Origin: Anthonomus grandis grandis
Lineage: Eukaryota > Arthropoda > Insecta > Coleoptera > Curculionidae
Length of the DNA stretch: 64,000 nucleotides
Assembly (NCBI RefSeq): GCF_022605725.1
Contig: NC_065546.1
Location: forward strand, 48,418,227 to 48,482,226
Reading direction: 5' to 3'
The translations under genes and the position numbers were made by a program. This document shows, piece by piece, positions 56,700-64,000 of this stretch (the first letter of the stretch is position 1; each line of letters opens with the position of its first letter). The notes under the pieces were generated by a model. The model saw only the letters and a program-made list of their open reading frames with translations, had not been told where the DNA came from and searched no databases.

Positions 56700-58115
56700 A
56701 AGTTCTTTTAGAATCTACTAGGAATCATGCACGCATGGTTTAATTTTTACAACCATATTGAAAGTTCTTCTTTCGACTTTATTAATGATGACTCCTTAAC
56801 TATAACAAACAAATTCGAAAATTATTATCCGCAATCCTTTCCACTAAAGACTTTTAAGGTTAAATAGATAATCAGGATAATGGCTCTTGATTCAACAACA
56901 ATTTAAAGCTTATATGTGATCACCTTGGTGATGTCAGTAGAAGACATACGCTCCAAGCGATATTCAACAATAAAAAAAATTACTCCAACACTATGAGAAC
57001 TGCCAAAATTGCTAACAGTGATATTATAATTTCATCAGCTGAAAATCTTATCAAGGTAATGTGGCAAATTATAAATAAAGCTAAAAATATTTATCCGAAC
57101 GAGAAAATATTATAAAAATATCTCCCACTAAATTAATTAACTATTTTTGTAATTTTACACAGGATCTAGTTAGTAAAGTAGAGACAAGCGATTTTAATCT
57201 ATTGCAAAACCCCAAACAAGTACTAAGTATATACCTATAGATATTTCCAATGTTTCGGCAGTGTCATTCAATGATGGCAACAAAAAGAAGCCAGCTATGA
57301 TATGTTCGGTTTGATTAATAAATTACTTAAAGACATTGAGAATATAGTAATCATATTTTTAAGTTAATCAGTCGTGTCAAAGATATTTAATAATTGTTTA
57401 GCAAGACGGCTGATCAGCTTCTTGAAGACTCACAGTTGCTTTGCTGAAAGTCACTTTAGATTTCGAGCAGGAAAAAGTACAATAATAGGCACATTAAACC
57501 TTAGTACCAATATTCTTGATTCTTTTGAAAATCTTGAATATAATGCTGTTCTCTTTTGCCACTTGAGTAAAACACTTGATTGTGTGTCATACGATTTGTT
57601 GCTTCGTAAACTACAATTCTATAATTTTAGTCAATCCAGTATTGTGTTTTGCAATTCATATATGAAAAACAAATCCCAAACTATCTGAGTTCCCCAATGC
57701 TCTCTACTTAAACCAATTTTATTTTTGATCTGTGTCAATGATCTTTCAAATAATTTTACAAACAAATAGTTCACCCTTTTTGTGACATCACAGTCTTCCT
57801 ATCAGCAAGATCACTTGACCAGACAATTCAGCAGCTTATTTTTAAATGAACAAAAAACAGAGTAAGTCATTTTTTCTCTTAGAGATACCAATAACATTAA
57901 TGAGGAGAGACAGAATGTGAGATTTCTTGGAGGGTACATTGATCCTGCTCTTCCATGGAAGAATGAGATGAATTAGGTTTCAGTAAGACTGAGCGAAGCT
58001 CTCTTTGTGCTCCAGAATCTTTTACATTGTGTCACTATGAATGTTCTGATAACATCCTTTCATGTAATTTTTCATTCTGTAATGACTTATAATATTCTAG
58101 ACTAGCGCCACTCGC
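56700..58115 (+). pseudogene. LINE ORF2 remnant (jockey-like), connector and RT
   Basis: The connector reads AKIANSDIIISSAENLIKVM, WQIINKAK (57000-57085). RT begins SKIFNNCLARRLISFLKTHS (57377-57436), then FRFRAGKSTIIGTLNLSTNI. FCHLSKTLDCVSYDLLLRKL (57551-57610) stands for DLSKAFDCVxHxLLLxKL, with the catalytic Asp of both D positions partly replaced. VPQCSLLKPILFLICVNDLS (57690-57748) is an altered VPQGSxLGPxLFLIYINDL. The YADD box is not readable. VRFLGGYIDPALPWKNEMN and SVRLSEALFVLQNLLHCVTM follow (57921-58037), then FHSVMTYNI. The DCV(N/D)HxxLLxKLxxYG-like spelling is typical of jockey-clade elements. Confidence 0.75.
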
Positions 58116-58299
58116 CCCGTGTCGGCAGACAAAGTATATAAACATGCATTCTGGTAATATAATTACCAAGTAATATAGTTTACCTAAATTCCAGTAACAT
58201 TTGTCTCCCTTATATATACTTAATAATTTGAGTTTTATTTAATGCTTAATAATTTTTAAAAGTATTTGCAAACAAGCTTAAAAAAGTAGAAGAAATTTC
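58116..58299. other. LINE flank, nothing recognised
   Basis: Short AT-rich stretch after the LINE C-terminus; it may be LINE 3' sequence. Confidence 0.3.
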
Positions 58300-60880
58300 T
58301 TTTTAGATAAACTCAATCCTATTTTTTAATTATATATTCTTCTTAACATAATTATTTCATATTTTTAATTTCAAACCTATTTAGGTTTATTTAAAATAAT
58401 AATTTATATTTCATTATTTTAAAGTCCTCCAAAAGTTTTCTTATCTTTTATGTCTAGGAAAGGCTTTTTTTTTGTAAAATATCAGTAAAAAATTAGACAT
58501 AAAATTTTGAAAAAAAGATAAAAACTAACGAACCAATTTATATTACAAAAAAATTCATATAATGATGGTTTCCATTTAAGTTATGCATTCGATTTTTTTG
58601 TATATCTATAAATATAAACTAGTTCTGTTATTTTTTTAATTTACTTGTAATTAATTACTAATAAAAAAACTAATTAAATTAATGGTAAGCATAAAACCAA
58701 ATTAAATCAAAGAGTATTTTCATAAAAGTCGTACTTGCAAAGGTCTATAAGTACAGACAAATTATATTATTCTTTATTTGAAAAGAAACAAAAATAAAAT
58801 ACTGAAATAAAATCCCTTATACTCAAAAAAACATTACAAAATGAGGCGTAAAACAAATTAAAGTCGCCTCTGTCAAATGGTGTGAACAATCGCAGCCGAG
58901 TTAAAACAGATAAATTTTTTGGAAAATGCTGGTTGGTCAGTATTTTAGTTTGAACGGTGGCTAGATAGCTAATTGCCCTATTTTTCATACGATTTTTGCT
59001 AAAAACAGAAAAAGATTTTAGTATATAAAATGAAAACCTATATTCGATGTAGCTGAGATCAACTTTGTATAAGGGGTATGTTTTATAATTAAGGTATAAA
59101 TTACACATCAGTATTTAAATATTTGCGAAAAAATATATATTGAAACATTAGTACAAATGTCATTTATTAGTAATAACACTTAATCAAAAATATCTACTTT
59201 GTACTATGCGCCTACATTCTTTAACAAACTGCCTGCTTAAATAAAAACATTGCCACAAAAACCATTTATTTCAACCTGTTAAAGAAATGTTGTCTGAAGG
59301 GGTATTCTATAGTTTTGATGAATTTTTGCATGCTAACCTTTAAGTAAAAAATCAATGAAACCTCATTTGTTGTGCTTAGTCTTCAATTTCTTGTAGGTAT
59401 CGTCTTGTATTTTCTCTGTGATTTATTTTATTATTTAACTATTTTTCAGCTAGTATGTAATATTTTAATTTTAACATTTACCTACATAATTATATAAACA
59501 TAACTGTGATGACGATTGTAAAGTTTTTAATATTAGAATCATAAATACACTTAACCTTACTTAAAATTCTTACTAATAAAAAGATGATTACTTGCTTTTT
59601 CGTATTTTCATTAAATTTAAGTTAGGAATTAAACTCAAATTAAATCTAAAGATATTATTAAAAAAAGTCTGCAGGCATGGCTAATTTAAATAATTCTCCA
59701 TTAAGAAGAGGAGAAAAATAAAACACTAAAATAAAATCAAAATGAAACCTGAAACAAATTAAAACTGGCTAATACTGACGAAATGAAGTTCTTATTTAAA
59801 AAGTCGCCTGTGTCAGATTATATGAGCAATAGCGACCGAGTTAAAACAGATTAATTTTCGGTGAAATCTCCGTTGGTCAGTTTTTCATCCAGAAATATGG
59901 CTAGATAGCTTGATTGCCCTATTTTTCATACGTTTTTAATTGCAAGAGAAAAGCACTTGAAAAGAAAATCCTATGCCATCCATATATTCTTTGAATATTA
60001 ACTCTGTATAACAGATATGTTTTATAATTGTGATATAAAGCACATAGGATATAGTAATAAAATAAATAGTATTTTAAAAGTTTTGTAACCAGATATCAAA
60101 ACATAAAAAGTACCGTGTAATATGTAGACGTTTAAAAAAAATACTTTTTATCAGACAAACTGGAATTTGTAAAACTTATGTTTTAATAATAAAACTTACT
60201 CAAAACAATTATCACATGCTTTTAATTTTAAACCTACTTAGGTTTAAGTAAAACAACATATCCATCCTAATTTATTTGTAATTTTAGTTATAAATAAATT
60301 ACAAAACGGCCATTATTACTAAATTTCTAAATATAACTGTATTATATTAATATATAAGATTATTAAAATCTCTCAAAAATATTAAAATTTTTTATATCAT
60401 ATGGTAATTGTATCCATTTTAGTTATGCATTAGGTTTTTCCTCTTTTAGTTTTTCTAATTTATTTATAAATTGCTCCTTATATAAAAAGAAATATTTGTG
60501 TTTCGGTATCTTTAAACAATTTAGTTTAGGATTAAAATTAAACGTAAAACGAATTAAAACTGGCTAATACCGAAGGGACAAGGTTCTTATTTAAAAAGTG
60601 GTTTCTGTCAAATTGTGTGAGCAACAACGGCCGAGTTAAAATAGATTAATTTTCGGCGAAATGTCCGCTGGTCAGTTTTTTAGCTTGAACTGTGGCTAGC
60701 TAGCAAATTGCCCTATTTTTCACACGCTTTTTCCTTGAAACAAAAAAGCACTTTAGTGTATAAAACAAAATCCTAAGCTATAGATTCGATATATGTACCT
60801 AAGAATAACTTTGTATAGAAGATATTTTATGTAATATAATTAAGTTATAGAGTTAAAAAAGTTTAATTGTAAAAAAAATC
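58300..60880. repeat. Three diverged tandem copies of a ~0.8-0.95 kb unit
   Basis: A conserved core recurs at about 58860-59105, 59805-60050 and 60595-60850. The core is a GTC(A/G)CCTSTGTCA-like start, CCGAGTTAAAA(C/T)AGAT, TTGGTCAGT, TGGCTAG(A/C)TAGC, TTGCCCTATTTTTCA(T/C)ACG, and an AACTTTGTATA(A/G)-type block near the end. Spacings are ~945 and ~790 bp. Other shared blocks are AAACCTA(C/T)TTAGGTTTA (58375, 60230) and TTTAAGTTATGCAT-like (58575, 60410). The core is less AT-rich than the spacers and better conserved. No ORF is conserved among copies; a frame over the first copy (58767-59108, minus) is not kept in the others. Confidence 0.75.
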
Positions 60881-62340
60881 TTTATTTTAATGATCAAATG
60901 CGCCGTAATTTATTTATAATTTTTTATATTTAGTAGAGGCTTTTTTTAAAAATATGATGAACATATTTCAAACACCGTCATAATTACTTTATTAAAAAAA
61001 TCACCTGGTCTTTTATTTATTAAAATATGTAATTTTCTTCTTTTTATTAAATAATTTACGTAATGTACGTAATACGATTTTTCATTTTGTGTTGTTTCTT
61101 TTTATAAAAGGTACGACCACCATCTTTGTGATAATGGATGAATTTTAACAAGTTTAAATATAAATTGACTTTTTTTATTAATATTAATTTATGAATACTT
61201 TCCTATAAAAACAGAATAACATGCTTATTTATTTTATTAGTGTTGGATTAATATAAAAACATGATAAAAGACGTACTTGGAGGCGTCTGTAGGCGTAGCC
61301 CACACACGAGGCAAAGTTCTGAATTAATTTTTTTTCTATTTTTAAACGTTTTTTACTTAAATAAGGGAAGTATATTAGTATAAAAAACCCTAAAGTTTAT
61401 ATGCTTAATAATGTTATGAATAAATTTCTATAAAAGCTATGTACTGCAATTGATTTATTAAAATATTTTAATTTTAGCTGCGAATGCGTCTTTTTAATTA
61501 GGCGCTTAAAAAAGCTATAAAACAAATTTTTTCGACAACGGTGCGTAAAGTACTAACTGTACACAGTTCTCAGGGTTTATAAAAATTAACTTTTTATGCA
61601 CTAGTGCCTAAAAAAAGTCTTTTTATGTAATAGTGCCTATAAAAAATTTTGACGTTTTTTTAAGCACTAGTGCATAAAGTAATTTTTTTACGAACATAGT
61701 AGACAAAATTTTGTAACTTTTTTGTAAGTACGTGTAAAATTTCCTTATTATAATTATGGGAATTGTCGTCTCCCGACAAATTTTCTAGTAATTTTCCCTA
61801 TAAATAACTACTTTGTGTATGTAAAAGTGCGGAATTTCTATGCACTAATTTATTAAGTAAATGATGCAGAATAAAAAAACTTTTATATTTATCATCTAAA
61901 AAAACTCAATAATTCTCTACAAAATTAACATAATAATACAATATTTATAACCAAGTTTAAAGAAATAAAATAAAATTGATGATCCTGTGGATCTTTATTA
62001 TCTTAAAATATAACTTCACTTTCACAGATTTTCTTCTAAAGGCTTTGTTAACAATTCTTTTGGAATCCCCATATAATATATATATATAAACACATCGGAA
62101 AAGTCTAGGGATATTTTTATAAATTGACCTTATTTTTTTTTTAATTGTTCTGGCTAAATAATAGCCGAATTATAGTAATTAAGACTCTTTTTATACTAAA
62201 AAAATAACCAAAATTACAAAAAATAAGAACTGCCTATAACTAAAATTTAAAAAAAAAGTCTACAATTTCTTTAAAATTTTATTGTTTTGGATAATGAAAA
62301 AAAAATGTTTTTTTAATTTGATACAAAAAAAATCTTTATA
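60881..62340. other. AT-rich DNA with a fold-back motif
   Basis: No genes are recognised. The inverted repeats around GCACTAGTGC are listed separately. A (TA)n-like tract lies near 62072-62090. Confidence 0.45.
61588..61684. repeat. Inverted repeats around two GCACTAGTGC palindromes
   Basis: The left arm (61588-61616; AACTTTTTATGCACTAGTGC, then CTAAAAAAA) is complementary to the right arm (61655-61684; TTTTTTTAAGCACTAGTGCA, then TAAAGTAATT) with few mismatches. A third related copy between them (CTTTTTATGTAATAGTGCCT) is in the same orientation as the left arm. It may be a small fold-back element or tandem protein-binding sites. Confidence 0.65.
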
Positions 62341-62351
62341 AAAAACGCAAA

Positions 62352-63321
62352 TTAGTACAAAGTATGACCTCCACGCTGGTTTATGACAGCTCGACATCTA
62401 TTGTTTATAGACAAAATAACGTTGTCGATGTTTTGTTGGGGTAAGTTTGCCCATTCCGCTATCAGTCGCTCCCGGAAACGAAAGGAAGTGTAAATGTCAC
62501 CCATCTGTAGGGTCATTCTTCATTGGAGCATATCCCATACATGCTCAATTGGATTAAGGTCAGGAGATTGTGCTGGCCATGGCAATACATCAATCTCCTC
62601 ATTCTCCAACCAGTCTCTCACTACGCGTGCGACATGTGGACGCGCATTATCATGCATTAGGTGGAAGTTTCGGCCAACAGCGCCAGCAAACGGACGAACA
62701 ACAGGTTGAAGAATGGTATCGATGAACTGCTGAGCTGTAAGGAAGCGATCTGGAAAAACGAGGTCGGTTCTACCGCCCATCATTATTCCAGCCCATACCA
62801 TAATTGTACCCCCTCTGTATGTATACACTTCCTGGACATGTCTTAACCGTTCTGCATTTCCAGATCGTCTGTATACCCTCACTCGACGTGAATCTGGATG
62901 AAATCCAAATCTGGATTCGTCGGTGAATGAAACTGTAGCCCAATTATGTTCATTCCAGTTTTGATATTTTTGGCACCATTCTAATCTTGCAGCGCGATTG
63001 CCTCTGGAAAGAGGTGGACATCTAAGTGGCCGTCGATTGTGGAGGTTGGCTTCATGGAGACAATTTCTTATAGTATCATGGCCTACGGTAATATTGTGTG
63101 CTCTCTGCAAGTTAATAACCAATTCAGGAACTGTAATGTTAGGTTGCCTTTAAAGCAGTTAAAACTAAAAATCTATCTTGAGCAGCTGTCGTAGCGCGGT
63201 CATGTCCTGGATGTTGTTCAGCTGGATGATACTTTCTTAGATTAGGTTGGCATTTTATTTTGTGGCCAAATTTCTTACTTCTAAGAAAGTCTGCCTTACT
63301 CACCATTCGCTCTACTTCCAA
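62352..63321 (-). pseudogene. Tc1-type (DD34E) transposase, nearly intact
   Basis: The frame starts MEVERMVSKADFLRSKKFGH at 63321 and passes through the paired-type HTH region (HPGHDRATTAAQDRFLVL). A one-base insertion near 63148 shifts it before NITVPELVINLQRAHNITVG. It then runs through NWATVSFTDESRFGFH (first Asp), FHLMHDNARPHVARVVRDWL (second Asp) and WPAQSPDLNPIEHVWDMLQ. There are exactly 34 residues between the second Asp and the Glu, hence DD34E. A TGA at 62520-62522 interrupts the frame right after DMLQ; the reading resumes RMTLQMGDIYTSFRFRERLI and ends RCRAVINQRGGHTLY at a TAA (62352-62354). Overall ~320 residues, the usual length. Two lesions only, so a comparatively young copy. Terminal inverted repeats were not paired. 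Confidence 0.92.
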
Positions 63322-64000
63322 AATGAATGTTTTAAATAGTATCCATTTAAGTTATGCACAAGAATAATTTTATAGTTCTGTTAGTTCATATTAAAATAAA
63401 TTCAACTCAAAAATATTAAAATAAAAATAGAAAGTTATTCTTTAGTGTAAATAAATAAATATCAATATATATACAGTATACTAAAAAATACATCCTAAAA
63501 AATAAAACATCATGCGGGATTTAAAACATCATTTTAAATCCCGCAAATCCCGTAACAGTATTAATTAATAGCTTTATAATTAAAACAAAAATGCTTGTTT
63601 TTCAGAATCTAGATATACCTTTCGTTGTTAATTAAAAAAAAATAAACAAAATAAAATAAAACAAATATTTTTTTTTTCAATATTTGATTTACTGGTTCTT
63701 TTATTAAAATATCTGGTCATGTATGTTTTAAAGCAAATGAAATAATATTAATACTGTATTAGAAGCAACTGTATTGAGTTACGAGTTCAGCTAGCGATTT
63801 TTATATTAAAAATAACACCGAACGATAAAATCCATGTCGATTATGCAGGTATAAAATTCTTGGTTTTCACTCGCCAAGACGTTTATTTATATTAAAACAT
63901 ATATCTTATCTATTATTTACAAAATGATTAAAAAGCTAAATTATTACTTCAATTTAATTAACATATAAATTTTAATATTAGAATAAAAAAGGATATATAG
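63322..64000. other. AT-rich DNA after the Tc1 gene, with a GC-clamped hairpin
   Basis: Just upstream of the Tc1 start, TATCCATTTAAGTTATGCAC (63340-63359) resembles sequences at 58570 and 60405. Beyond that only the hairpin at 63514 stands out. Confidence 0.5.
63514..63544. repeat. Perfect 13 bp hairpin with 5 nt loop
   Basis: GCGGGATTTAAAA, loop CATCA, TTTTAAATCCCGC. A partial extra copy of the right arm (AAATCCCG) follows at once. The GC clamp is unusual in this AT-rich setting. It is too short for a typical pre-microRNA; it could be a transposon-end hairpin, though no CTRR Helitron terminus follows. Confidence 0.8.

Noticed and set aside
58767..59108. 113-codon minus-strand ORF
   Set aside because: It lies in one unit of a tandem repeat and the frame is not kept in the other two units.
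63514..63544. Pre-microRNA
   Set aside because: A 13 bp stem with a 5 nt loop is too short for a microRNA precursor.
63514..63560. Helitron 3' terminus
   Set aside because: The hairpin fits in size, but no CTRR end followed by T is found within the expected distance and no Rep/helicase sequence is present.
1..64000. CRISPR arrays, bacterial operons, phage or plasmid features
   Set aside because: No regularly spaced short repeats of that type and no bacterial gene structure; the content is eukaryotic transposons with introns.

Overview
This window looks like AT-rich nuclear DNA of an insect. The whole stretch is strongly A+T biased, long open reading frames are almost absent, and nearly everything recognisable is a decayed transposable element of a kind common in insect genomes: non-LTR retrotransposons (LINEs) of several lineages, a Ty3/gypsy LTR element, PIF/Harbinger, piggyBac, pogo-like and Tc1/mariner-type DNA transposons, one tRNA-derived SINE and small MITE-like repeats. 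The order of insect cannot be settled from the sequence. No conserved host gene, rRNA or tRNA gene, or CRISPR array is seen. The window is best read as intergenic or deep intronic DNA filled with mobile elements.

Layout. 1.3-3.6 kb: a DNA transposon with very long (~525 bp) inverted repeats and remnants of a zinc-binding/CXC-domain gene. 3.7-6.1 kb: a ~170 bp tandem repeat split by a LINE with a (TTA)n tail. 8.2-11.9 kb: a Ty3/gypsy element with both LTRs but most of its reverse transcriptase deleted. 11.9-12.7 and 14.9-15.5 kb: minus-strand LINE fragments. 15.9-21.0 kb: the richest part. A dead piggyBac copy is interrupted first by a pogo-like remnant and then by a complete-ended PIF/Harbinger element. 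The Harbinger transposase lies antisense inside an intron of its companion MADF/BESS gene. 25.5-36.8 kb: four plus-strand LINE copies and one minus-strand LINE of another type. That minus-strand LINE (31.9-34.8 kb) is itself cut open by one of the plus-strand LINEs. 38.0-39.0 kb: a SINE with perfect 13 bp target-site duplications, then a CR1-like LINE tail. 39.4-44.0 kb: fragments of a Tc1-like element, a second copy of the unusual LINE type, and a jockey-like LINE. 47.7-50.2 kb: a long LINE remnant. 52.0-52.9 kb: a mariner-type transposase pseudogene. 53.2-55.1 and 58.3-60.9 kb: two different arrays of diverged 0.7-0.9 kb tandem repeats, separated by a LINE at 56.7-58.1 kb. 62.35-63.32 kb: a nearly intact Tc1 (DD34E) transposase.

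The elements do not work together as a pathway; their relation is stratigraphic. Insertions into insertions give a relative age order: piggyBac was already broken when Harbinger entered it, the ~170 bp repeat and the unusual LINE are older than the LINEs that split them, and the SINE is probably among the youngest insertions. Stretches not assigned to an element are AT-rich. A few less AT-rich islands (35.2-35.6, 46.7-47.0, 50.6-50.7 kb) and one small ORF with a possible signal peptide (42.8 kb) are the only hints of possible host function. All reading was by eye and from remembered family motifs, with no database search, so element boundaries are approximate except where terminal repeats and target-site duplications are stated.
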